DNA of 64,000 nucleotides from Arcobacteraceae bacterium (GTDB lineage Bacteria; Campylobacterota; Campylobacteria; Campylobacterales; Arcobacteraceae): NCBI GenBank assembly GCA_028687375.1, contig JAQUAG010000005.1, positions 1 to 64,000 of the forward strand, read 5' to 3'. Shown piece by piece: positions 19,248 to 27,808 of this stretch (position 1 is its first letter; each line of letters starts with the position of its first letter). The notes under the pieces were generated by a model. It saw only the letters and a program-made list of their open reading frames with translations, ran no database searches and was not told where the DNA came from. The position numbers and the translations under genes were made by a program.

Positions 19248-19646
19248 TTACGTACTATCTTGTGATAAAATCTTTTTTGCACAATCCTCAAGGACACCTA
19301 CGAGTGATTTAAAATTGATAGGTTTAATGAGATAACCAGTAAGTCCCAAAGTCATAGCACGAAATAGTAAATTTTCATCTTTATATCCACTTAAAATAAC
19401 AATAGGTATCTCTTGATTTGATTCGCGAACCTCTTTGATAAAATCCAAACCATTTTCATTTTTCAGATGAATATCAGATATGATAAGATCTATCTTTTCA
19501 CTATTTAGTTTTTCCATAGCATCAGATATATTTTTTGCTACAAATGTTTCTTTAACAAACATATTAAATAAAGAGATAACATTTTCAATAAATTCATCAC
19601 TATCTTCTAAAAGTAATAAATTTTTGTTTGACAAATTCCGAATCAT
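19248..19646 (-). CDS. Receiver-domain fragment of a response regulator, truncated by in-frame stop
   Basis: The start chosen is ATG at 19646 because AAGGAAG sits just upstream; an ATG 24 bp further out lacks this. The product is 132 aa: a receiver domain with the acceptor Asp in LIISDIHLKNENG and Lys in IKPINF. TAA at 19250-19248 ends it in the linker, while the frame stays open afterwards for the DNA-binding domain. Without the stop the protein would be about 225 aa, close to the 228-aa paralogue. Either a nonsense mutation, a sequencing error, or a receiver-only product is possible. Confidence 0.8.
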   Translation of the reverse strand: MIRNLSNKNLLLLEDSDEFIENVISLFNMFVKETFVAKNISDAMEKLNSEKIDLIISDIHLKNENGLDFIKEVRESNQEIPIVILSGYKDENLLFRAMTLGLTGYLIKPINFKSLVGVLEDCAKKILSQDST

Positions 19647-19733
19647 AAGCTTCCTTGTAATAATACACATTAATTAGTTTACAAAATTATATCCACTAGC
19701 AATCTTAATAACTTCTCATTTTGGTCTTAAAAT

Positions 19734-19852
19734 AGTCATATTATGAAAATATTAGATTTTAAGTCATATTTTAAAGTGATAAAATATTGAAATATGACTA
19801 TTTTATGACTTATTTGAGATGTAATTAAGACTTTAAAAAAGTATAATCTCCC
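19734..19852. promoter_or_regulatory. Operator/promoter region between the regulator and the diguanylate cyclase gene
   Basis: The heptamer TATGACT occurs four times: on the minus strand at 19740-19734 and 19778-19772, and on the plus strand at 19793-19799 and 19804-19810. The plus-strand pair is 11 bp apart, one helical turn, as in direct-repeat sites of OmpR-family regulators. TATAAT lies at 19842-19847, 28 bp before the ATG at 19876. The stretch 19796-19852 matches 21808-21864, upstream of the giant surface-protein gene, without gaps. Confidence 0.6.
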
Positions 19853-19875
19853 AATTTCATATTCTAAGGTAAATA

Positions 19876-21801
19876 ATGATGAAAAAAATAATATTATTTT
19901 TATTTTTACTGAATCTTTTTGTGCAAGCAGATGATAAAAGTTTAAAAATTCAATTAAGATGGTTTCATCAATTTCAATTTGCAGGTTATTATGCTGCATT
20001 GGAAAAAAATTACTACAAAGATGCTGGACTTGATGTGAAACTTATAGAAGGTAATGCATTTATAAATTCTGTTCAAACTGTTCTTTCAAAAAAAGCAGAT
20101 ATCGGAGTATCTAACTCTAGCTTAGTTATTGAATATCTAAATGGAAAACCAATTGTGATGCTTGGAGCTATTTTCCAACATTCCCCAAATGTATTACTAA
20201 CGAGTGAAAAATTTAAAAGTCCTGTCGATCTCGCAAAAAGTGGGACAATCTCCTTATTGGGTGGCGATCAAGATATAGAACTTAAAGCGATGTTTATAAA
20301 AGAGGGGATTGACCTTAAAAAAGTGAAGTTCGTATCAAATGGAAAACATCTTGATGCTCTTCTTGATGATGAAGTTGTAGCCATTAATGCTTACACTTCA
20401 AATGAACCATTTGTTTTAAATGAAAAAAATCTCCCTTACCGACTTTTAGAACCTAGAAATTATGGTTTGGATTTTTATGGTGATACTATTTTTACAACAG
20501 ACGAGATTGTCAAAAATAATCCACAAAAAATTGAAAAGTTTAGAAAAGCTACAATACAGGGTTGGGAATATGCTTTAAAAAATCAAGAAGAGATAATAGA
20601 TCTTATTTTGAAAAAATACAATACTCAACATAAAACTCGTAAACAACTTCAATTTGAAGCAAATGTTTTAAAACAACTTATAAATCCAGATTTTGTAGAA
20701 GTAGGTCATAGTAATCCTGGGCGTTGGGAACATATTGTAGAAACATATAAACTCTTTAATCTTGTCAAAAATGATAAATCGTTGGATGCATTTTATTATC
20801 AAGTAAATACTAAAGTGGATATGACTTGGTTTTATATCTATATTATAATCTCTTTTTCTTTGATACTTTTGTTTGGTTTTGTTCTTTTTTATATCTATAG
20901 AATAAATAAAAAATTAGAAAAAACACTGTTAAGACATAAAATTCTTTTTGACAATGCCGCATCAGCAGGTATCGTTTGGGATAATAATTTTGCTATAACA
21001 AACTGGAATGAAGAAGCAAAAAAAGTTTTTGGATGGAGTAGTGAAGAGGTTATGGGGAAAAATATTTTTGATTTTCTTGTAGCACCGCAGGATTTGGAAC
21101 TTGTAAAAAATAATTTTAATGAAATAAAGAAAGACCAACAACTTTATCTTTTTATCAATAAAAATGTAACAAAAGACGGTAGAACAATATTATGTGAATG
21201 GCACAATACTATTTTGCCTAAAATAGATCCACACGATAAACAAGAGGTGGTATCTTTGGCAATAGATATTACCCAAAGAGACAAAGAGGAAAAAGCACTT
21301 AAACAACAAGCCCTACATGATCCTTTGACCTCTTTACCAAATCGTAATCATTTTGAACTACTGCTAAATGAACAACTCAAAATATTCAAAGAGGATGGTT
21401 TTGCTTTTTGTGTAGGATTTATTGACCTTGATGGATTTAAAAATATAAATGACACTTTTGGGCATGAATCTGGTGATTATCTTTTGATAACATTAGCAAA
21501 TAGATTTCAAGATATACTAAGAGATGCTGGAAATATTGCTCGTATGGGTGGAGATGAGTTTGCTTTTATTATCAAAACAGATAACTATGAAAATTATTTT
21601 GAGATGTTATTGGATGTAGCTTCTACACAAATAACTCATAATAAGAATGAATTTCAAGTAACAGCTAGCATAGGTGTCTATTTTATTTGTGACCAAAAAA
21701 ATGAAACAATAAGTGAAATACTAAAAAAAGCAGATATCTCAATGTACAATGCAAAAAAATCAGGTAAAAATCAATACCAAATCTACAATAATATTTTTTA
21801 A
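19876..21801 (+). CDS. Membrane diguanylate cyclase with NMT1/THI5-like substrate-binding sensor and PAS domain
   Basis: This 641-aa protein has a signal peptide (to about residue 18), then a periplasmic NMT1/THI5-like solute-binding domain (20-300; it opens LRWFHQFQFAGYYAALEKNYY). One transmembrane helix lies near 315-340, with a PAS domain about 350-475 and a GGDEF domain about 480-640. The active-site motif GGDEF is intact at 558-562, so it should make cyclic di-GMP. The RxxD inhibitory site expected before it is not present (RDAG at 549-552). It sits between the sensor operon and the surface-protein gene and shares its promoter pattern with the latter. Confidence 0.9.
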   Translation: MMKKIILFLFLLNLFVQADDKSLKIQLRWFHQFQFAGYYAALEKNYYKDAGLDVKLIEGNAFINSVQTVLSKKADIGVSNSSLVIEYLNGKPIVMLGAIFQHSPNVLLTSEKFKSPVDLAKSGTISLLGGDQDIELKAMFIKEGIDLKKVKFVSNGKHLDALLDDEVVAINAYTSNEPFVLNEKNLPYRLLEPRNYGLDFYGDTIFTTDEIVKNNPQKIEKFRKATIQGWEYALKNQEEIIDLILKKYNTQHKTRKQLQFEANVLKQLINPDFVEVGHSNPGRWEHIVETYKLFNLVKNDKSLDAFYYQVNTKVDMTWFYIYIIISFSLILLFGFVLFYIYRINKKLEKTLLRHKILFDNAASAGIVWDNNFAITNWNEEAKKVFGWSSEEVMGKNIFDFLVAPQDLELVKNNFNEIKKDQQLYLFINKNVTKDGRTILCEWHNTILPKIDPHDKQEVVSLAIDITQRDKEEKALKQQALHDPLTSLPNRNHFELLLNEQLKIFKEDGFAFCVGFIDLDGFKNINDTFGHESGDYLLITLANRFQDILRDAGNIARMGGDEFAFIIKTDNYENYFEMLLDVASTQITHNKNEFQVTASIGVYFICDQKNETISEILKKADISMYNAKKSGKNQYQIYNNIF

Positions 21802-21804
21802 TAA

Positions 21805-21864
21805 TATAACTATTTTGTGACTTCTATAAGATGTCAGTAAGATTTTCAAAATGTATAATATTCC
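21805..21864 (+). promoter_or_regulatory. Promoter of the giant surface-protein gene, copy of the diguanylate-cyclase promoter
   Basis: TATAACT at 21805-21811 and TGTGACT at 21816-21822 repeat the 11-bp spaced heptamers found upstream of the gene at 19876. TATAAT lies at 21854-21859. Distances from TGAC to TATAAT (36 bp) and from TATAAT to the start codon (28 bp between) are the same in both promoters. The intervening bases AAGATGT and TAAGA are also shared. Confidence 0.6.
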
Positions 21865-21887
21865 AAATTAAACAAAAAGGAAAATTT

Positions 21888-24800
21888 ATGCTTAATCGTT
21901 TTATAGACAATCTTGAGTATAGTTCAAGATTTCGTATCTTAAAAGGTGGGAAGATATCATTAGTAGTAAGTGCGTTGCTTTTGGGAAGTGTATTAAATGC
22001 TGCACCAAGTAATGGTGTATATTTTTTCACAGATGCAACACCAAATATTGACGGCCATTCTTACACAACATCAGATAATTTTTTTAAGATAAGTGCAGTA
22101 AATGGTGAAGTGGGTGATGCTAGTGACGATAGTGTCAGTGCAGATGGGGGTGCTGCATACATTGTAGGTAGTGGCGGAATTGTGCATACTAATTTTACCT
22201 CTTATATAGAGATAGCACCTTCAATAACAGGAAGTTTTATTTTAAATAGTGCTTCTTTAGGTGAATATAATAACAATGTTATGGATGATTTAAATGGAAG
22301 TATCAATAAATTTTCTAATATCTATGTAGTAGGTTATGCTAATGGTTTGGAGTTAGCTAGGACAACACCAATTAGTAGTGTAGCTGCGTTAGATGAAAAC
22401 TATGCTATTGATTTTACTCCATTTTCTAATAAACTAATAGACACTATTAGGGTTTATTTTGATGTATCTTCAGGGGATATACAAGATAGATTTAATCTTT
22501 ATAGTATAGATATCTCAGGAGCTACAATAGATTCTGTGAACTTAGCCCCAACCATAACAAGCATACCAATAACAGAGGTTAATGAGAGCAGTGCTTATAG
22601 TTACACGCTTACAGGGAGCGATGTTGAGGGTGATGTGCTTACTTGGTCTGTAAGTAGTGATACGAATCTTCCGTCTTGGCTTCATTTAAATTCTGAGACT
22701 CTAGTCTCAACCCTTGCAGGGAGTGGAACTGCAGGTTCTACAGACGGCAACGGAACAAGTGCAACATTTAATTTTCCTAACGGAGTAGCAATAGACAGTA
22801 GCGGAAATATCTTTGTAGCTGAGTATCTTAATCATAAAATACGAAAAATCACACCGGAGGGGGTTGTGACAACAGTTGCAGGAAGTGGTACACAAGGTTC
22901 TACAGATGGCAACGCAACAACTGCATCATTTAACTCTCCTTCTGGAGTAGCAATAGATAGTAGCGGAAATATCTTTGTAGCAGATACTAAAAATAATAAA
23001 ATACGAAAAATCACACTGGATGGAGTTGTGAGTACATTTGCAGGAAGTGGAAATTTTGATTTTGCAGATGCTACCGGAACAAGTGCATCATTGAACTCTC
23101 CTAGTGGAATAGCAATAGATAGTAGTGGAAATATTTTTGTAGCAGATGCTGGAAATGATAGAATACGAAAAATCACACCTGATGGAGTTGTGAGTACATT
23201 TGCAGGAAGTGGAACACGAGGTTCTACAGATGGCAACGCAACAACTGCATCATTTCACTCTCCTAGCGGAGTAGCAATAGACTCAAACGGAAATATTTTT
23301 GTAGCAGATGCTGGAAATGATAGAATACGAAAAATCACACCTGATGGAGTTGTTTCAACATTTGCAGGAAGTGGAACTGCCACTTTTGCAGATGGCACCG
23401 GAACAAGTGCATCATTTAATACTCCTACTGGAGTAGCAGTAGACAGTAGCGGAAATATCTTTGTAGTAGATTCAAGTAATCATAAAATACGAAAAATCAC
23501 ACCAGATGGAGTTGTTACAACAGTTGCAGGAAATGGTACACAAGGTTCTACAAATGGCACCGGAACAAGTGCATCTTTTAAATATCCTTACGGAGTAGCA
23601 ATAGATAGTAGCGGAAATATTTTAGTAACAGATGCTTCAAATAATAAAATACGAAAAATTATAAGTGCTACAAAACTTACAGGCACACCAGCCAATTCAG
23701 ATATAGGTGTATATGATATTAATCTTACTCTAAGTGATGGCGAAAATAATGCAAGTCATAACTTTCAAATCACAGTAGCAAATATCAATTATACTCCAAC
23801 AAATATAGCTCTCTCAAGTGGTACACTTGCAGAAAATAGCTCTATAGGTTCTACAATAGGAGATTTAAATACAACAGATGCGGACTTATCTTTTGATACA
23901 AATGAAACTCATAGCTATAGTTTTTGCGGTGGACTCAATGATGGCAATTTCACCATAGATAGCACCACTCTCAAATCAAACTATAGTTTTGATTATGAAA
24001 CGACAACATCTCAAAGTGTTTGTATCAAAACAACAGATAGTGCAAATGCAACTTATAATAAAAATCTAACGATCTCTATAACAAATGTAAATGAAACCCC
24101 AACTATTACAAGCACAGCCCTAACGACTGTAGATGAAAATAGTTCATATAGTTACACACTAAACGGAAGTGATAGTGATGGCGATACTCTTACATGGAGT
24201 GTACACAATGGTTCAACTTTGCCTAGTTGGCTAAGTTTTGGTAGTGATCCTAGCATTGTTACGGTTAGCACGATTGCAGGAAGTGGAATTGGCACTTTTG
24301 CAGATGACACCGGAACAAGTGCATCATTTAAGCTTCCTAACGGAGTAGCAATAGACAGTAGCGGAAATATCTTTGTAGCAGATTCTTCAAATAATAGAAT
24401 ACGAAAAATCACACCACATGGAGTTGTGACAACAGTTGCAGGAAGTGCAAGTGGAACCTTTGGTGGTTTTGCAGATGGCAATGAAACAAGTGCAAGATTT
24501 AAAAAACCTAGCGGAATAGCAATAGACAGTAACGGAAATATCTTCGTAGCAGATACTACTAATAATAGAATACGAAAAATCACACCTGATGGAGTTGTGA
24601 GTACATTCGCAGGAAGTGGAACTGCTACTTTTGCAGATGGCACCGGAACAAGTGCATCATTTAAAAATCCTAACGGAGTTGCAATAGACAGTAGCGGAAA
24701 TATCTTTGTAGCAGATTATGGAAATAATAAAATACGAAAAATCACACCACAGGGAGTTGTTACAACAGTTGCAGGAAGTGGAACTGCCACTTTTGCAGAT

Positions 24801-26051
24801 GGCACCGGAACAACTGCATCATTTAAAAATCCTAACGGAGTTGCAATAGACAGTAGCGGAAATATCTTTGTAGCAGATACTGGAAATAATAAAATACGAA
24901 AAATAACACCTGATGGAGTTGTTTCAACATTTGCAGGAAGTGGAACTGCCACTTTTGCAGATGGCACCGGAACAACTGCATCATTTAAAAATCCTAACGG
25001 AGTTGCAATAGACAGTAGCGGAAATATCTTTGTAGCAGATACTGGAAATAATAAAATACGAAAAATAACACCTGATGGAGTTGTTTCAACATTTGCAGGA
25101 AGTGGAACTGCCACTTTTGCAGATGGCACCGGAACAAGTGCATCATTTAGCTCTCCTAACGGAGTAGCAATAGATAGTAGCGGAAATATTTTTGTAGCAG
25201 ATTCTTCAAATAACAAAATACGAAAAATTACAAATGCTACAATACTTTCAGGAACACCAACAAACGATGATGTAGGGGTGCATGATGTAAACCTTACTCT
25301 AAGTGACGGAGTAAATGAAGTAGCGCATAATTTTCAAATCACAGTTAATAGTCTTAATAGCGCCCCAACAGCAATAACACTTTCATCTTATACAGTGAGA
25401 GAAAATGATATAAATACAACTGTAGCAACACTTAGTGCAATTGATGCGGATATTAGTGATACTCATACATTTAGTTTCAAAAGTATAGATGAAGTTACTG
25501 ATAATAATTTATTTACAATAGATGGAACATCTTTTAAGTTAAAAAATCCTGCAAACTTTGAATCTAAATCATCTTATAAAGTAAGTCTAAAAGTTGTTGA
25601 TGCTCTAGGTGCAAGTTTTAATGATATAGTTACAATCAATGTAATAGACGTAAATGAATCAATAGCCTCGGTATGTGGAACGGCAAATAGTACATTTGTA
25701 ACAGCTAAACCAACACTCAACCTTTGTGGAACAAGTAATGTATCTGGTACTGTAACTTTTGATGGAACACATTATAATTGGAATTGTAATGGTGCGACAG
25801 TAGGTGTTCATACTGTACAACCGGTAAGTTGTAACGCAACATTACAAACTTATACAGTAACAATTGTTGATGATACAAATTCTACTCATACGATAACATC
25901 TGGGGATACTTATACAACAGAACCTACAAAAGAGGGGTATATATTTAGTGGATGGTATACAAATGCAAATTTAACTACTCAATTTAATCCGGTCTTATGT
26001 AGCAAAGTAACCCACTCAAAAATACCAAAAATCAAACATTCCATCATATAA
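21888..26051 (+). CDS. 5' part of a giant secreted NHL-propeller/cadherin-like surface protein, cut by an IS1595-like element
   Basis: The start is taken at 21888 because AAAAAGGAAAATTT precedes it; the frame is open from 21831. The readable product is 1387 aa. A long signal sequence ends near residue 39 (LLGSVLNAA). Around residue 217 an Ig-like putative domain begins and is interrupted by six NHL repeats (about 271-590) before it finishes (SGTP-type ending). A cadherin-like stretch follows, then a second Ig-like domain again holding six NHL repeats (about 791-1115). A cadherin-like domain, a Cys-containing module and the start of an InlB-type repeat (GYIFSGWYTN) end at FNP (25990). The last 20 residues come from the inserted element. 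Confidence 0.85.
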   Translation: MLNRFIDNLEYSSRFRILKGGKISLVVSALLLGSVLNAAPSNGVYFFTDATPNIDGHSYTTSDNFFKISAVNGEVGDASDDSVSADGGAAYIVGSGGIVHTNFTSYIEIAPSITGSFILNSASLGEYNNNVMDDLNGSINKFSNIYVVGYANGLELARTTPISSVAALDENYAIDFTPFSNKLIDTIRVYFDVSSGDIQDRFNLYSIDISGATIDSVNLAPTITSIPITEVNESSAYSYTLTGSDVEGDVLTWSVSSDTNLPSWLHLNSETLVSTLAGSGTAGSTDGNGTSATFNFPNGVAIDSSGNIFVAEYLNHKIRKITPEGVVTTVAGSGTQGSTDGNATTASFNSPSGVAIDSSGNIFVADTKNNKIRKITLDGVVSTFAGSGNFDFADATGTSASLNSPSGIAIDSSGNIFVADAGNDRIRKITPDGVVSTFAGSGTRGSTDGNATTASFHSPSGVAIDSNGNIFVADAGNDRIRKITPDGVVSTFAGSGTATFADGTGTSASFNTPTGVAVDSSGNIFVVDSSNHKIRKITPDGVVTTVAGNGTQGSTNGTGTSASFKYPYGVAIDSSGNILVTDASNNKIRKIISATKLTGTPANSDIGVYDINLTLSDGENNASHNFQITVANINYTPTNIALSSGTLAENSSIGSTIGDLNTTDADLSFDTNETHSYSFCGGLNDGNFTIDSTTLKSNYSFDYETTTSQSVCIKTTDSANATYNKNLTISITNVNETPTITSTALTTVDENSSYSYTLNGSDSDGDTLTWSVHNGSTLPSWLSFGSDPSIVTVSTIAGSGIGTFADDTGTSASFKLPNGVAIDSSGNIFVADSSNNRIRKITPHGVVTTVAGSASGTFGGFADGNETSARFKKPSGIAIDSNGNIFVADTTNNRIRKITPDGVVSTFAGSGTATFADGTGTSASFKNPNGVAIDSSGNIFVADYGNNKIRKITPQGVVTTVAGSGTATFADGTGTTASFKNPNGVAIDSSGNIFVADTGNNKIRKITPDGVVSTFAGSGTATFADGTGTTASFKNPNGVAIDSSGNIFVADTGNNKIRKITPDGVVSTFAGSGTATFADGTGTSASFSSPNGVAIDSSGNIFVADSSNNKIRKITNATILSGTPTNDDVGVHDVNLTLSDGVNEVAHNFQITVNSLNSAPTAITLSSYTVRENDINTTVATLSAIDADISDTHTFSFKSIDEVTDNNLFTIDGTSFKLKNPANFESKSSYKVSLKVVDALGASFNDIVTINVIDVNESIASVCGTANSTFVTAKPTLNLCGTSNVSGTVTFDGTHYNWNCNGATVGVHTVQPVSCNATLQTYTVTIVDDTNSTHTITSGDTYTTEPTKEGYIFSGWYTNANLTTQFNPVLCSKVTHSKIPKIKHSII
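22700..23660 (+). repeat. First block of six NHL repeats
   Basis: Six tandem coding repeats of 153-165 bp each carry the core GVAIDSSGNIFVAD...IRKIT. Six NHL units are the number needed for one closed beta-propeller. The block lies between LPSW and TGTPANSD, the two halves of an Ig-like domain. Confidence 0.8.
24260..25232 (+). repeat. Second block of six NHL repeats
   Basis: Six more units of the same type lie between LPSWLSFG and SGTPTNDD, again within a split Ig-like domain. Units here are more alike to each other than those of the first block, which points to recent amplification or gene conversion. Confidence 0.8.
24771..25094 (+). repeat. Perfect 162-bp tandem duplication (two copies)
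   Basis: Positions 24771-24932 and 24933-25094 are identical base for base, and similarity continues into the next unit at 25095. Each copy codes for exactly 54 residues, one NHL blade, so a change in copy number would keep the frame. Confidence 0.9.
25982..25990. repeat. Target-site duplication, left copy (ATTTAATCC)
   Basis: The same nine bases are found at 30786-30794, directly flanking the two ends of the element. IS1595-family elements usually make 8-bp duplications, so one of the nine matches may be by chance. Confidence 0.85.
25991..26014. repeat. Left terminal inverted repeat of the IS1595-like element
   Basis: It begins GGTCTTATGTAGC and its inner 22 bp match the right end perfectly in reverse complement. 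Confidence 0.88.
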
Positions 26052-26086
26052 TTACACTCATAAAAACAATAACTAAGGGGTAATTT

Positions 26087-26599
26087 ATGAGCAAACATCC
26101 ACTCTATAATCAAACAGGGTTCCAAAAAGATAATAAATCTCATGTACTGTATGCTTTAGCTAATAAACAAATGGAACTAAAACTTATTCAAGATGAGTAT
26201 GAAGTTAAAATATCTAAAATAAAATCAGATTTAACAGCTCTTGAAACTACAATCTGTTTATTTGATTGTGATTGTAGTGAGACGATTAGGAAGATAAATA
26301 AAAAAAATAGCAAACCAAAACAATCTCCATCAACAAGAAATAGTTATTTTGCAGCAGGGGAAGCTAAAAGTGTTATTTTGAGGATTTTAAAAGAGGCAAA
26401 TAGAGTTGTACCAACCGAATACATAACCAAAAAAGCAATAGAGATACAAAAAATCAATACAGATATTGAGGGTGTTTTACAAAATGTAGCAAAAACCATC
26501 AATAATGTATTAAGACGGATAGAAAAAGAGAATATTATTATAAATGATACCACTCAATCAGGAAATAGCCGTATGCTATATTGGAAAATTAGAGATTAG
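26087..26599 (+). CDS. Passenger protein of unknown function, coiled coil plus possible winged helix
   Basis: This 170-aa protein is preceded by AAGGGGTAATTT, a good ribosome binding site. Residues about 20-65 look like a coiled coil; a basic linker (KKNSKPKQ) follows. The last 80 residues, with SVILRILKEANRVVPTEYITKK and RRIEKENII, look like a winged-helix fold by pattern. It converges with the transposase gene (6 bp between the stop codons), wholly inside the element, so it may serve transposition or control of the cargo. No family is recognised. Confidence 0.75.
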   Translation: MSKHPLYNQTGFQKDNKSHVLYALANKQMELKLIQDEYEVKISKIKSDLTALETTICLFDCDCSETIRKINKKNSKPKQSPSTRNSYFAAGEAKSVILRILKEANRVVPTEYITKKAIEIQKINTDIEGVLQNVAKTINNVLRRIEKENIIINDTTQSGNSRMLYWKIRD

Positions 26600-26605
26600 T
26601 GTTTG

Positions 26606-27634
26606 TTATGCAACTAATCTCTCAGCCACTCTTTTATTCCCTTGCCAATATCCAGTCCACTCACTATGAGTTGGAGTGTTGATTGATTTTGTAGCAATGT
26701 CAATCATCATAGCACCGTTGCTTACTCTTCTGTTATCTTCTCTATATGCAATCTCTATAGCATAGTTTACAAGATATAAATTTGATAGTTTATGACATTG
26801 ACCATATTGCAATCTTCTAAATCTTGAAAAGAAACTCTCAGCTTGATTTGAAGATTCTCCATTATCTCCAACATAACAAGTTGAGTGATCACCTTTGATT
26901 GAATTATACCAAGCTTCTAAATTATCATAACCATTCGCACCATCACTATGGATAGTTGCATTTTTTGTGATATTGCTAAGCGCAAAACTATCTATCACTT
27001 TTGAAGATTCACTAAATGTTACACCTGTTACAGTTTTAATAGCTCCATTACCATTTTCATCTCTTTGTCTTGCTACAAGAACACATCTTTTATTAGGATT
27101 TTGATTTGCAGCTAATCTTAAGTCTAATCTATCCTCTTTTTTATTTTCAGGTCTTGTTTTTCCAACATAACAACCATCCATTTCAACAACACCATCGAGT
27201 TTGATATTATCTTGATTATCAACTATTGAAGCTCTGATTTTATGCACTAATACAAAAGCAGTTTTATATTGAACCCCCAATGCTCTACTCATTTGAGAAG
27301 CACTTATCCCTTTTACAGCATTTGCAAATACAACAATAGCCATCAAATAATCTCTTAATTCTAGTTTATGACTAGCAAATAAAGTTCCAGTTGTAACTGT
27401 ATATTGAGTTCTACAAGCTTTACATTTATATCTTCTTATTGGTTTACCTGATTTTGAAGTGGTATTGATAATATAACTATCAGTGCATCCACAAGTAGCA
27501 CATACAGGCTCACCATCGGTATCACTCCATCTAAGTTTTTCAAAAGTAACTCTAGCTTCCTCTTCACTCATTCTAGCAACTTGTTTTTCAGAGATAGTTT
27601 TTGATTTTGCAGCTAAGAGAAAGTGTTGTGCCAT
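26606..27634 (-). CDS. IS1595-family transposase
   Basis: This 342-aa DDE transposase has an N-terminal zinc ribbon with Cys45, Cys48 and Cys71, Cys74, as in this family. Catalytic residues are likely Asp153 (EMDGCYVG), Asp231 (HSDGANGY) and Glu266 (NQAESFFSRF). The reading frame is complete, with no sign of decay. A fully consensus promoter drives it from 27701-27673, suggesting the element may still be active. Confidence 0.92.
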   Translation of the reverse strand: MAQHFLLAAKSKTISEKQVARMSEEEARVTFEKLRWSDTDGEPVCATCGCTDSYIINTTSKSGKPIRRYKCKACRTQYTVTTGTLFASHKLELRDYLMAIVVFANAVKGISASQMSRALGVQYKTAFVLVHKIRASIVDNQDNIKLDGVVEMDGCYVGKTRPENKKEDRLDLRLAANQNPNKRCVLVARQRDENGNGAIKTVTGVTFSESSKVIDSFALSNITKNATIHSDGANGYDNLEAWYNSIKGDHSTCYVGDNGESSNQAESFFSRFRRLQYGQCHKLSNLYLVNYAIEIAYREDNRRVSNGAMMIDIATKSINTPTHSEWTGYWQGNKRVAERLVA

Positions 27635-27672
27635 TTTGGGGTTCCTTAATGTATGTCTTTAAATATAGTGAT

Positions 27673-27701
27673 ATTATATCGTATTTCTATTTATATGTCA
27701 A
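27673..27701 (-). promoter_or_regulatory. Consensus sigma-70 promoter of the transposase gene
   Basis: On the minus strand TTGACA (27701-27696), a 17-bp spacer and TATAAT (27678-27673) form a perfect consensus promoter, 38 bp before the transposase ATG. Most other promoters in the window lack a -35 box, so this one stands out. Confidence 0.8.
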
Positions 27702-27751
27702 TATATTTAGTGTTAAATCATTATAAATAAGCTAAAAAGGTTAAATATCTA

Positions 27752-27780
27752 TTGACTAATATGAAATATTTTATTATAAT
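27752..27780 (+). promoter_or_regulatory. Sigma-70 promoter of the restriction-methylation cargo
   Basis: TTGACT at 27752-27757, a 17-bp spacer and TATAAT at 27775-27780, 28 bp before the ATG at 27809. It is divergent from the transposase promoter, with 50 bp between them. Confidence 0.75.
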
Positions 27781-27808
27781 GGTGGAAAGTTTCTAAAAAA
27801 GGCTATAA

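Noticed and set aside
19103-19297. A 64-codon minus-strand ORF across the regulator stop codon.
   Set aside because: It is in another frame than both regulator halves, is Lys/Phe-rich without a domain, and has no ribosome binding site; the real frame shows the winged helix.
19736-19999. An 87-codon minus-strand ORF opposite the start of the diguanylate cyclase gene.
   Set aside because: It overlaps the repeated TATGACT promoter region and the signal peptide of a clear gene; no support for translation.
22832-25216. Long minus-strand open frames (134-166 codons) opposite the NHL repeats, which look like repetitive proteins.
   Set aside because: They mirror the periodic codons of the plus-strand NHL repeats and have no ribosome binding site; they are antisense shadows.
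22700-25232. Regular direct repeats that could suggest a CRISPR array or other non-coding repeat.
   Set aside because: The unit is about 153-165 bp, fully coding, without spacers of constant size; it is explained by NHL blades.
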